Below, one piece after another: positions 17,363 through 25,057 of a stretch of DNA of 64,000 bases (position 1 is its first letter; each line of letters opens with the position of its first letter). The translations under genes and the position numbers were made by a program. The stretch comes from an uncultured Solirubrobacterales bacterium. GTDB lineage: Bacteria > Actinomycetota > Thermoleophilia > Solirubrobacterales > 70-9. The notes beneath the pieces were generated by a model, which was not told the DNA's origin, did no database searches, and was given only the letters and a program-made list of their open reading frames with translations. The stretch is taken from NCBI GenBank assembly GCA_903939845.1, contig CAJAIJ010000050.1, positions 1 to 64,000 of the forward strand, given 5' to 3'.

Positions 17363-17665
17363 ATGCATGTCGCCGAGTTCACCCTCCACGCAAAGCCGGG
17401 CCACTTCGATGAGCTGGCCGAGCTCTACTCAGCCTTTGCCCGTGACTTCCTCAGCATTCAGCCGGAGCTGGAAACGGTTCTGATCCTCGGGGACGAGGCG
17501 CAGGGCATCGTCCGGGGTATCGGGATCTTCGACGAGGAGGCTGCCGCCGATGCGGTCAACAGCAACCCCGAGTTCGCGGCCTTCAACGAAGCGGCATCCC
17601 CGCTCCTCGCAAGCCCGTCGGAGCGGGTCGAGCTGAAGCTTCTCCACAGCTACGTAAAGGTCTAG
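17363..17665 (+). CDS. Small ABM-like (antibiotic biosynthesis monooxygenase fold) protein
   Basis: A 100-residue protein starting at ATG 17363, with GAAAGGA about 12 bases upstream. The pattern of a beta strand opening with VAEFTLHAKPGHFDELAELYSAF, a second strand LETVLILGDEAQGIVRGIGIFDEEAAADAV and a last strand VELKLLHSYVKV fits the dimeric alpha/beta-barrel (ABM/EthD-like) fold. This fold covers small monooxygenases and many proteins of unknown role. A TAGGGT at 17319-17324 could be its -10. It stands alone and no substrate can be inferred. Confidence 0.5.
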   Translation: MHVAEFTLHAKPGHFDELAELYSAFARDFLSIQPELETVLILGDEAQGIVRGIGIFDEEAAADAVNSNPEFAAFNEAASPLLASPSERVELKLLHSYVKV

Positions 17666-17757
17666 GGCCGGCACTCCGGGGAGCGGAGTTGTCGGCACCC
17701 GAAGGGAATTTCGGGTCCGAAGACGTAGCGGCTGAGGTGTCGTCCTCGATCCCGCTC

Positions 17758-17805
17758 TACTGTTCCCGGGTGGACCGCATCGAGATCGGATCGCCCCTTG
17801 GCTAA
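17758..17805 (+). promoter_or_regulatory. Putative promoter and 11-codon leader ORF before the APC permease
   Basis: TACTGT (17758-17763) is followed after exactly six bases by GTG 17770, which opens an 11-codon frame (MDRIEIGSPLG) ending at TAA 17803-17805. The TTG start of the permease (17798) lies inside the end of this mini-ORF in another frame. If transcription starts at 17770 the mini-ORF would be read from a leaderless end and could couple to or restrain permease translation. Confidence 0.35.
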
Positions 17806-19672
17806 GAGGGTTCCCAGAGAGGAGGGGCTACGACGCATCCTTGGAGCGTCAGCCCTCTTTTCGGCCGCCTACGGCAACGTCGGCTCCTCGATCTACTACG
17901 CGCTCGGGGTTACGGCCGCTTTCGCACTCGGCCTGACCCCGGTCGCGTTCCTGATCGCGGGATTCATCTTCATCTGCACGGCCGCCACCTACGCGGAGGG
18001 GACCGTGATGTATCCCGAGGCGGGCGGTTCCTCGAGCTTCGCCCGTCACGCGTTCAACGAGGTGGTCAGCTTCATAGCCGCCTGGGGTCAGATGTTGAAC
18101 TACGTCATCACTGCTGCGATCTCGGCGTACTTCGTTCCCCATTACCTCGCCGTCTTCTGGGAGCCGCTGGGCAGGGCCCCGGGCGACATCATCACCGGAG
18201 CCCTCGTGATTGCGGCCCTGGCCTGGCTCAACGTCAGGGGCACCCAGGAGTCGGCCAGGTTCAATCTGATTCTCACCGTCGTCGATATCGCGACCCAGGT
18301 CGTCCTGGTCGGCATCGGAGTCTTCCTGGTGCTCAGTCCGGAGGTGCTGGTCTCGAACGTGCAGCTCGGCGTGGCTCCGAGCTGGCCTGACTTCGCTCTC
18401 GGGATCGCGGTCGGGATGATCGCCTACACCGGGATCGAGACCATCTCCAACATGTCGGAGGAGGCCCGGGATGCGGCCAGAACCGTCCCGCAGGGCGTGA
18501 TCCTGGTTGTGATCACGGTGCTCGCGCTCTACGCCTTCATCCCGATCGTCGCACTCTCGGCGATGCCGGTCGAACAGATGGCCGACGGCTCCTTCGTAAC
18601 TGAACTCGGCACGACCTACGCAGACGATCCGATCCTGGGGATCGTCGACAACCTTGGGGTCTCCGGTGGGCTCGCAGATGCGCTGAGGATCTACGTCGGA
18701 GTCCTTGCTGCCGTGATCCTCCTGATTGCGACCAACGCCGGCATGATCGGGGTGTCACGCCTCAGCTACTCGATGGGCCAGTACAGGCAGCTGCCCGAGG
18801 TGATCCGGAGGGTTCATCCGCGGTACAGGACTCCATACGTCGCCATCATCTTCTTCGCCGTGGCAGCGATCGTGACCCTCCTGCCCGGCAAGGCCGAATT
18901 CCTGGCGACCCTCTACTCGTTCGGAGCGATGCTTTCGTTCACGATTGCCCACGCTGCGGTCATCAGGCTCCGCCAAACCGAGCCGGACGCCGAGCGAGAG
19001 TGGATGCCGCCCCTGAACTTCCGGTTTAGGGGTCGAGTACTGCCCCTCACTGCCCTGATCGGTGGGCTCGGGACCTTCTCGGCATGGCTGGTGGTGATGG
19101 CACTGAACCCGGTCACTCTGGCTGTCGGACTCAGCTGGATGGCTGCGGGGATCATCGTCTACCTCCTCTATCGCCGCTATCAGCACCTCCCCCTGCGGGA
19201 GTCGGTTCGGATCGTGATGCCCGAGCCTCTCGGGGTCGAAGAGATCGAGTACAGGAGTGTGGTGGTGGGTCTGAGATCCGGGGAGGGTCTCTCGGATGAG
19301 CTGGTCGCAACGGCCCTGGCCCTGACATCCCAGACCAGAAGGGCCATTCACGTGGTGGCCCTGGTAACGGTGGCGGCCGACCTGCCCCTCGATGCAGACC
19401 TTCCGGAAGCCGAGGGTCACGCCCAGGGCGAGATCGAGCGAGGCCGAATCGAGGCCGGTCTCAGGGTCACGGGACAGGTCGAAAGGGTTCGCCCGGGCGA
19501 GGAGGGGTACTCGCTCGACCGGTTGGCACGTTCCCTCCAGGCGGAGGCCGTGATCATCTCGTTGCCTTCCAATCAGGGGCGCCCGGTCTACGACAAGGTG
19601 CTTAGGACTCTGCTCGCCAGGCGACCTTGCCGGGTGATCGTGGTCTCCGGGCAGGCGGCGGTGGCCTCTTGA
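17798..19672 (+). CDS. APC-superfamily permease with C-terminal USP-like domain (1)
   Basis: A 624-residue secondary transporter. It opens with the APC signature GNVGSSIYYALGVTAAFALGL and has about 12 transmembrane segments (residues about 18-460), followed by a soluble tail (about 470-620) with a universal-stress-protein-like alpha/beta pattern (YRSVVVGLRSGEGLSDELVATALAL... AEAVIISLPSN... CRVIVVSGQ). The architecture APC core plus cytosolic USP-like domain is that of KimA-type potassium importers and of several amino-acid permeases. It sits in front of a second, similar permease and two TrkA/RCK-type genes, which favours cation transport. TTG 17798 is the only well-placed start; no Shine-Dalgarno is evident. 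Substrate uncertain. Confidence 0.8.
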   Translation: MAKRVPREEGLRRILGASALFSAAYGNVGSSIYYALGVTAAFALGLTPVAFLIAGFIFICTAATYAEGTVMYPEAGGSSSFARHAFNEVVSFIAAWGQMLNYVITAAISAYFVPHYLAVFWEPLGRAPGDIITGALVIAALAWLNVRGTQESARFNLILTVVDIATQVVLVGIGVFLVLSPEVLVSNVQLGVAPSWPDFALGIAVGMIAYTGIETISNMSEEARDAARTVPQGVILVVITVLALYAFIPIVALSAMPVEQMADGSFVTELGTTYADDPILGIVDNLGVSGGLADALRIYVGVLAAVILLIATNAGMIGVSRLSYSMGQYRQLPEVIRRVHPRYRTPYVAIIFFAVAAIVTLLPGKAEFLATLYSFGAMLSFTIAHAAVIRLRQTEPDAEREWMPPLNFRFRGRVLPLTALIGGLGTFSAWLVVMALNPVTLAVGLSWMAAGIIVYLLYRRYQHLPLRESVRIVMPEPLGVEEIEYRSVVVGLRSGEGLSDELVATALALTSQTRRAIHVVALVTVAADLPLDADLPEAEGHAQGEIERGRIEAGLRVTGQVERVRPGEEGYSLDRLARSLQAEAVIISLPSNQGRPVYDKVLRTLLARRPCRVIVVSGQAAVAS

Positions 19673-19860
19673 GCAAGGGCCACGACAGGGTGACCAGGCT
19701 GCTCTCGGTGTTCCAGCTCCTGCTCGGCATCGCAATCATCGGGGTGACCCTGGTGCGGGGTGGTGGACCCCTTTCGCTCGGGGTCGTGCTGGGGGTCGCC
19801 CTCGTCGCCGTAGGGGTCGTGCGGCTCTATCTCCAGGCCCGTATCGGTGGGACCGAATGA
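19669..19860 (+). CDS. Small two-TM membrane protein between permeases
   Basis: A 63-residue protein starting at TTG 19669, overlapping the upstream stop as TTGA and overlapping the next gene's start at ATG 19857. It has two hydrophobic helices (LLSVFQLLLGIAIIGVTLV and LSLGVVLGVALVAVGVVRLYL) joined by a short GGG loop. The tight coupling on both sides suggests an accessory subunit for the permeases, but no family is recognised. Confidence 0.6.
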   Translation: MSKGHDRVTRLLSVFQLLLGIAIIGVTLVRGGGPLSLGVVLGVALVAVGVVRLYLQARIGGTE

Positions 19861-21803
19861 GCGAGATGAACGAGGGCCCGCGGGGTAGACCCGGAGCAGG
19901 AATCTGGCTCATCGCCGTCACCTATGCGGCGGTCGGCTCCTCCATCTACTTCGCGCTCGGGGTCATCGCCGACAACGGACTCGGCCTGACCCCGTTGATC
20001 CTTCTTGCCTCCGGGCTGCTCTTCGTGTTGACCCTTTTCGCCTACCTCGAGGGGGCGACGATGCTGCGTGAGCGGGGAGGTTCCTCGACTCTGGTCAGGA
20101 CGGCCTTCGGCGAGGTGGCGGGGTTCGTGGTCGGCTGGGTGGTTCTGCTCGACTTCACCGTCGCGATCGCTCTGGCAGTCCTTTCGATTCCCCCCTACCT
20201 CGAACCGTTCATCGGGGCAGTGGACGGAACGCCCTGGGAAGTAGTCCTCGTTGGGGCTCTGGTCGTCTACATCGTCGTCCTCAACCTCATCGATGTCACC
20301 GGCAGGCGGCGCCCGCGGTTTCTGGTCGGACTCGCCGTTGCCGACCTCGCAGTTCAGGCCCTGGTGCTGGTCATCGGAGTCGCACTTTTCCTCCAGGCAG
20401 ATTCACTCACGACCAGCCTGAACCTCGGCGCCGGTGGCCCCGAGTTCGACGAGGCGATCTACGCCGCCGTCATCGCGCTCGTGGCCTATGCCGGCATCGA
20501 AGCCGTGAGCGATCTCATTCCCGAGATGGAGGCTCCCTCTGCGGGCACGGGCAGGTTGATCGCAAGGTCGGCCTGGGCTCTACCGATTCTGTTCGCTGCC
20601 ATGGCGACGGTCGCTCTGCTTGCCCTTCCGGTCGTTTCAGGGCCGGAAGGTCCTTCGACCGAACTAGGCACGACCTGGCTGAAGGCTCCGCTCCTTGGTG
20701 TGGTCTCCACGTTCGATCCTGCATGGCTGTCGGAGGCCATGCGCTACCTGGTCGCAGTGGTAGCGTCGGCAACTCTGCTCTGGGCAGCCAACACAGGCCT
20801 GCTTGCCCTGTCTCGCCACACCTTCTCGCTGGCAGTCCATCGCCAGATCCCGATCCGGATAGGGATCCTCGGAAAGCGCTTCGAGACGCCCTGGCGGGTC
20901 CTCCTCCTCGCCGGAGTCGTCGTCTTCGTACTCGCCCTGTTCGGGGACGTCGAGACACTTGCCGGGCTTTTCGCCTTCGGAGCCACGATTGCGATGACCC
21001 TTGCTCATCTTGCAGTGATCAGACTGAGAATCGAACGTCCGGACGCCGAGCGGCCCTTCCAGGCGCCACTTTCGATTCCGTTCGGCCCGGCTCGGCTGCC
21101 CCTGACATCGATCGTCGGGGCGGTGCTCGCAGGGTTGGCCTTCCTTTCGGTCCTGCTCTACCACGAGCAGGCACGATGGGTCGGGATCGCCTGGCTCGTC
21201 GCCGGTCTCATCGGCTACGTGCTCTATCGCAGGGTCGTTCAGGGGGCGAGTCTCGGAGAGCGGATCGAGGTCGACATCAGAACACTGACCCGTCCTCGTC
21301 CGGAGGCAAGCCTGAGAAGGATCCTGGTTCCGATCTTCGGGACTCGCCTCGACGATGACATCGTGAGCACGGCAGGTCTGATGGCTGCCGAGGAAGAGCC
21401 TGAAGAGGGACGGCCTGGCGCAAAGGTAATCCTCCTCTACTCGACCGAAGTCCCCTTGGAGCGTTCGCTCGAAGACCCGATCAGTGAAGAGGCCGCGACG
21501 AGGGCGCGCGATGCCGGTGAACGGGCCCGGGCGATCGCCGATGAATACGAAGGCGTTACGGTCGACCTCGAGTTCGTGAGGACCCGGAGGGTCGGCGAGG
21601 CGATCGTGCAGGCAGCCCGGGATCTCGAAGTCGACGCGATCGTGATGGGCGCAGAGCCACCCAGTGGAATTGAGGGAGGCCCCCTGCTCGGCGGCCTCGG
21701 CGAGGCTCGCTACGAAGAGGTCGGCCCGGCGACCGTCTATGTGCTGTCGCGGGCGGATGTTCCGGTCGTGATCACGGCACCACCCCCCGAGAACAGCGAA
21801 TAG
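19857..21803 (+). CDS. APC-superfamily permease with C-terminal USP domain (2)
   Basis: A 648-residue homologue of the permease two genes upstream. The N-terminal AVGSSIYFALGVIADNGLGL repeats the same APC signature, and about 12 TM segments fill residues about 15-465. The tail (about 480-640) is a clearer USP-like domain (LRRILVPIFGTRLDDDIVSTAGLMA ... VDAIVMGAEPP ... ADVPVVITAPP). An insertion TGRRRPRF in the cytoplasmic loop is basic. Gene duplication followed by divergence is likely. It is co-transcribed with the small membrane protein, and the TrkA-type genes begin nine bases downstream. Confidence 0.8.
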   Translation: MSEMNEGPRGRPGAGIWLIAVTYAAVGSSIYFALGVIADNGLGLTPLILLASGLLFVLTLFAYLEGATMLRERGGSSTLVRTAFGEVAGFVVGWVVLLDFTVAIALAVLSIPPYLEPFIGAVDGTPWEVVLVGALVVYIVVLNLIDVTGRRRPRFLVGLAVADLAVQALVLVIGVALFLQADSLTTSLNLGAGGPEFDEAIYAAVIALVAYAGIEAVSDLIPEMEAPSAGTGRLIARSAWALPILFAAMATVALLALPVVSGPEGPSTELGTTWLKAPLLGVVSTFDPAWLSEAMRYLVAVVASATLLWAANTGLLALSRHTFSLAVHRQIPIRIGILGKRFETPWRVLLLAGVVVFVLALFGDVETLAGLFAFGATIAMTLAHLAVIRLRIERPDAERPFQAPLSIPFGPARLPLTSIVGAVLAGLAFLSVLLYHEQARWVGIAWLVAGLIGYVLYRRVVQGASLGERIEVDIRTLTRPRPEASLRRILVPIFGTRLDDDIVSTAGLMAAEEEPEEGRPGAKVILLYSTEVPLERSLEDPISEEAATRARDAGERARAIADEYEGVTVDLEFVRTRRVGEAIVQAARDLEVDAIVMGAEPPSGIEGGPLLGGLGEARYEEVGPATVYVLSRADVPVVITAPPPENSE

Positions 21804-21806
21804 ACT
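21801..21806 (+). promoter_or_regulatory. -10 element for a leaderless trkA-type mRNA
   Basis: TAGACT begins at the stop codon TAG of the permease gene and ends exactly six bases before ATG 21813, the geometry expected for a transcript starting at the A of the start codon. No good -35 is visible, so an internal promoter is likely but not proven. Confidence 0.45.
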
Positions 21807-21812
21807 GGCTCG

Positions 21813-22256
21813 ATGTTCGTCTTGATCGTGGGATGCGGAAGGACGGGTTCCCGGGTCGCCCGGCACCTGATCCAGCAGGAGGGAAACGAGGTCTCTGTAA
21901 TGGACAGGGATCCCGAGGCCTACGCCAGGCTCGAGGTAGGACTCGAGCGGCCCTGGAGCGAGCTTGGGGGAAAGTTCACCGTTGGAGCGGCACTCGAGAC
22001 CGAGGCACTCGAGCTGGCCGGAATCGAGAAGGCCGATGCTTTCGTGGCCTCGACCAATGGTGACAACACCAACATCGTGATTTCCCAGATAGCGAGGGAG
22101 CGCTACGGCATCGACAAGGTCGTGGCAAGGATCATGGATCCGGCAAGGGCCGAGTTCTACGGAGGTCGCGGATTGGAAATCATCTGCCCGACCTCGATCG
22201 CTGCCGGAATGCTTGGCGAGGCGCTTGGCTACCCGGCCACCGGGACGGTGTCCTGA
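21813..22256 (+). CDS. TrkA-N (RCK_N) NAD-binding protein, short form
   Basis: A 147-residue Rossmann-fold regulator of potassium channels or transporters. The nucleotide-binding signature VLIVGCGRTGSRVARHL (residues 3-19) with the acidic residue of strand 2 (VMDRD) is clear, as are the later RCK_N motifs ADAFVASTNGDNTNIVISQIARERYG and VVARIMDPARAEFY. The RCK_C ligand-binding domain found in full-length TrkA is missing; the protein ends right after RCK_N. It overlaps the next gene by one base. In Mycobacterium tuberculosis the equivalent pair ceoB/ceoC also lies beside a large permease gene. Confidence 0.88.
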   Translation: MFVLIVGCGRTGSRVARHLIQQEGNEVSVMDRDPEAYARLEVGLERPWSELGGKFTVGAALETEALELAGIEKADAFVASTNGDNTNIVISQIARERYGIDKVVARIMDPARAEFYGGRGLEIICPTSIAAGMLGEALGYPATGTVS

Positions 22257-22915
22257 TGTACCTGCTGGTCATCGGAGCCGGCAAGGTCGGCACCAACCTG
22301 TCGAGGGAGCTGATCGAGCAGGGCCACGAAGTAACCCTGATCGAGACCTCCCAGAAGCGTTATCAGGCAATCGAGCCCCTGTTCGAGCACCGGATACAGC
22401 TCGGCGATGCTTCCGAGCTGTGGGTCCTCGAGCGGGCCGGTATCCAGCGGGCCGACATGGTCATCGCCGTGACCGGTGATGATGAGGACAACATTCTGAT
22501 CTGCCAGGTCGCAAAGGAGAAATACGGGGTTCCGCAGATCATCGCCAGAGTCAATAACCCGAGGAACAAGCAGCACTTCGACCTTCTCGGCATCGCTCCC
22601 GTCGTTTCCTCTACGAGTCTGATCCTGAGCTTCATCGAGCACGGTGTTCCCCAGAAGGGACTGATCAGGCTCCTCGATCTCGGCAGCGAGGGGATCGAGA
22701 TCATCGAAGTGCTCGTGGCCGAGGACTCACCGGTCAAGGACCGATCGGTGCAGGAGGTCGAACTGCCGGAGCGAACGCTCCTGATCTCGATACTCAGGGA
22801 AGGCAAAGGCTTCGTGCCGGAGTCCGACTCTGTGATCAGAGGGGGCGATCGGATCCTCGCCGTCCTGGATCCGGACCAGGAAGAAGGACTCAAGGCCGCA
22901 TTCGGCACCCGATGA
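22256..22915 (+). CDS. trkA: TrkA-type potassium uptake regulator (RCK_N + RCK_C)
   Basis: A 219-residue protein. RCK_N occupies residues 1-125 (MYLLVIGAGKVGTNLSREL with E at the end of strand 2; DMVIAVTGDDEDNILICQVAKEKYG; IIARVNNPRN). RCK_C occupies about 135-219 (EVLVAEDSPVKDRSVQEVELPERTLLISILREGKGFVPESDSVIRGGDRILAVL). It is expected to bind NAD(H) or a nucleotide and gate a membrane partner, most simply one of the two APC permeases upstream or a Trk/Ktr channel encoded elsewhere. It pairs with the short TrkA-N protein, suggesting a hetero-oligomeric ring. Confidence 0.9.
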   Translation: MYLLVIGAGKVGTNLSRELIEQGHEVTLIETSQKRYQAIEPLFEHRIQLGDASELWVLERAGIQRADMVIAVTGDDEDNILICQVAKEKYGVPQIIARVNNPRNKQHFDLLGIAPVVSSTSLILSFIEHGVPQKGLIRLLDLGSEGIEIIEVLVAEDSPVKDRSVQEVELPERTLLISILREGKGFVPESDSVIRGGDRILAVLDPDQEEGLKAAFGTR

Positions 22916-22927
22916 ATCGGCCGAGCG

Positions 22928-23416
22928 TCAGCTGACGACCAGGGCGAAGAAGAAGAGTGAAGCGACGATCATTGCCTTGATTCCGACCGCGCCGAAGGCG
23001 ATCGGCTCGATCCGGGCGGACTCCTCTACCGGCTCCTGAATCCAGGCGGGGATCTTCCGGAACAGGATCCAGGTCTGTGCCGCCGTGACAGCGACCAGAT
23101 TCAGCGGGAAGAGGTGCACGGCGACCACGTTGAGCACCGAGACGGCTACGGCAGTCCAGAGGATTGCTCTCAGCAGGCGGAAGTAGTCGGGCATCTCCAG
23201 GCCTGAGAGGGCGGCGAAAGCCCAGGTCGAAATCGCGGTCAGGACTGTGAAGATGATCGCGAGGAAGCCCGCCCCGAGCAGACCCATCTCGAGCTGGATC
23301 GGTCCGGTAATAAGAAGGCGAAGGGCAACCGCGAGGACCGTCCATGGCACCACTGAGACCGCGAGGGAGAACCGGAAGGTCTCCTTCCTGGTCCATGGCC
23401 GGTGGCGGAGATACAT
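22928..23416 (-). CDS. Integral membrane protein, unknown
   Basis: A 162-residue protein with about four to five hydrophobic segments (FSLAVSVVPWTVLAVALRLLI; MGLLGAGFLAIIFTVLTAISTWAF; ILWTAVAVSVLNVVAVHLFPLNLVAV; IKAMIVASLFFFALVVS) and a basic N-terminus. No family is recognised. It converges on the trkA gene with a 12-base gap and follows the lysozyme gene on the same strand by 36 bases, so it may share that transcript. Confidence 0.55.
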   Translation of the reverse strand: MYLRHRPWTRKETFRFSLAVSVVPWTVLAVALRLLITGPIQLEMGLLGAGFLAIIFTVLTAISTWAFAALSGLEMPDYFRLLRAILWTAVAVSVLNVVAVHLFPLNLVAVTAAQTWILFRKIPAWIQEPVEESARIEPIAFGAVGIKAMIVASLFFFALVVS

Positions 23417-23452
23417 ACCGTCAGGATAGACGGGTCTCGAGTCGGTCTCGGA

Positions 23453-24112
23453 CTATCGCCGGGCCGAGAGGGTCATGCCCCCCGAGTTGTCCTCGGAGAT
23501 ACAGCCGAGCCCGCATTTGCCGAGCTGTCGGATGCCTTTGATCATCAGCTGGAATTCGTCGTTCCTGCGGCGGGTGAGGCCGGCGAGCACATACCTCTTG
23601 CCGCCCGATATCACGCCATCGAAGATTCTCATCTGGCGGGCGGCAGTCAGGTAGTTGCCCTTGCGGACGTGCCAGGCGATGTTCGTCTGACGGGTGAACC
23701 CGTTGGACTTCCGGAAGTCGAGGTAGCCGGCGCCGAGATTGAATGTGAACGAGGTCAGCGCAGTGACCATCGGCCCGGTCACCTTTGCCTTGCCGATGCG
23801 CTGGAAGACCTGGGCCTCGTACTTTGCGAGATCGGTCCTGAGCAGGCGCATCGCTTCGACCTGAGACAGGTAACCCGGCTTCTTCTGACCCCTGACCCAG
23901 ATGTCCTTGCGGTCTGAGGCCGAGACGGGGCGGTACCCGAGCAGATGGCCGTATCCGACCGTGGCGAAGCCGGCGGGATCGTTGTAGGGCTTTCCGTAGT
24001 AGCCCTCGAAACCGGCGATGAATTCGGCCGTGGACTTGCTCACCGCCCCGGCGGGGGAGGCCGGAATGAGCATTCCGAGACCTACGAGAAACGCGATCGT
24101 CAGGCGACGCAT
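23453..24112 (-). CDS. Secreted GH24-type lysozyme (phage-lysozyme fold)
   Basis: A 219-residue exported muramidase. The N-terminus is a signal peptide (MRRLTIAFLVGLGMLIPASPAGA). The mature enzyme begins with the GH24 catalytic signature: FEGYYGKPYNDPAGFATVGYGH, in which the Glu of FEG is the acid, the Asp of YND comes 8-9 residues later, and T-x-GYGH follows. Further family features are LRTDLAKYEAQV and ALTSFTFNLGAGYL. It should cleave glycan strands of peptidoglycan. GH24 enzymes are typical of phage endolysins; no other phage gene is nearby, and the signal peptide points to a host-exported enzyme. Cysteines in KCGLGCIS may form a disulfide at the C-terminus. Confidence 0.87.
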   Translation of the reverse strand: MRRLTIAFLVGLGMLIPASPAGAVSKSTAEFIAGFEGYYGKPYNDPAGFATVGYGHLLGYRPVSASDRKDIWVRGQKKPGYLSQVEAMRLLRTDLAKYEAQVFQRIGKAKVTGPMVTALTSFTFNLGAGYLDFRKSNGFTRQTNIAWHVRKGNYLTAARQMRIFDGVISGGKRYVLAGLTRRRNDEFQLMIKGIRQLGKCGLGCISEDNSGGMTLSARR

Positions 24113-24118
24113 GGGCCA

Positions 24119-24124
24119 ACTATA
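24119..24124 (-). promoter_or_regulatory. -10 element for a leaderless lysozyme mRNA
   Basis: On the minus strand TATAGT is followed by six bases (TGGCCC) and then the ATG of the lysozyme gene at 24112. This is the same geometry as at several other genes in the window. The -35 region (CCTTTTC) is poor. Confidence 0.5.
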
Positions 24125-24192
24125 AAGAAACGCTCACACAGAAAAGGTGATGGCCCGCGACCGCAACGGTCCATTCGCCGGGATCCCGCTCG

Positions 24193-24939
24193 TTATCGGG
24201 GGTCCAGGTCTACCTGAACTTCGTCGGCCTCTTCGATCACGGGTGTCTCGAAGGGTTCGACTACCTCTTCTTCGGACTCATTCCCACCCGAGGAGCGCCT
24301 GCGCCTCGTGGCGAGCCCGAGCTCGAAGATGATCGGCAGCACCGAGATGAACACGATTGCGATCAGGATCGGCTCGATGTTCGCCTTGACGAAAGGGATC
24401 CCGCCGAGGAAGTAGCCGAGGGCCGTCACGCCGACACCCCACAGGAGGCCTCCGATCACGTTGTAGGTGACGAACACCCTGTAGTTCATCCTCGAGGTTC
24501 CGGCCATGACCGGAACGAATGTCCTGACGATCGGCACGAATCTGGCCAGAACGACCGTCTTCGGTCCGTGCTTCTCGAAGAACTCGGCCGACCGGTCGAC
24601 ATATTCGCGTTTGAAGAATCTGCTGTCGGGTCGTTCGAAGAGGGGCGGTCCGAACTTGCGACCGATCGCGTAGCCGACCTGGTCGCCTGCGATTGCGGCA
24701 ATCGGAATCGTGATGAGGAGGATCCAGATCGGGGGGAGGACTCCGGCGGCCGAAAGGAGACCGGCCGTGAAGAGCAGGGAGTCGCCCAGGAGGAAGAAGC
24801 CGACGAGGAGCCCCGACTCGATGAAGACGATGGCCAGGATGCCGACAGTGCCGAATGTCCTGATCAGGAACTCGGGGTCGAGCCAGCTCGGGCCGAGGGC
24901 GAGGGGCAGGTGGGCCGCGAGGTGTTCGATCAGGTCCAC
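24193..24939 (-). CDS. DedA-family membrane protein
   Basis: A 248-residue protein, taking GTG 24939 as start; an upstream in-frame start at 24993 would add 18 residues with no hydrophobic character. DedA/VTT-domain proteins are putative half-transporters, several shown to flip or carry polyprenyl-phosphate or phospholipids. The family motifs are visible: IESGLLVGFFLLGDSLLFTAGLL, AGDQVGYAIGRKFGPPLF, FFKREYVDRSAEFFEKHG and VVLARFVPIVRTFVPVMAGTSRMNYRVF, the last with the conserved Arg residues. The C-terminus (about 45 residues) is strongly acidic and probably disordered. Confidence 0.9.
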   Translation of the reverse strand: MDLIEHLAAHLPLALGPSWLDPEFLIRTFGTVGILAIVFIESGLLVGFFLLGDSLLFTAGLLSAAGVLPPIWILLITIPIAAIAGDQVGYAIGRKFGPPLFERPDSRFFKREYVDRSAEFFEKHGPKTVVLARFVPIVRTFVPVMAGTSRMNYRVFVTYNVIGGLLWGVGVTALGYFLGGIPFVKANIEPILIAIVFISVLPIIFELGLATRRRRSSGGNESEEEVVEPFETPVIEEADEVQVDLDPR

Positions 24940-25045
24940 ACCGACACGGTACCGGGACCGACGGATATGCGAGCTCACGGGGCCCGCCGGCAACTCATCT
25001 ACTGGCTCATCCGAACTACCCGGGGCCCCGTCCGGTTGCTTGCGC

Positions 25046-25051
25046 TACTCT
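25046..25051 (+). promoter_or_regulatory. -10 element of the B12 operon
   Basis: TACTCT predicts a transcript start near 25058, immediately before the first conserved bases of the cobalamin riboswitch. The same hexamer precedes scpA. No clear -35 element is seen. Confidence 0.45.
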
Positions 25052-25057
25052 GTTCGT

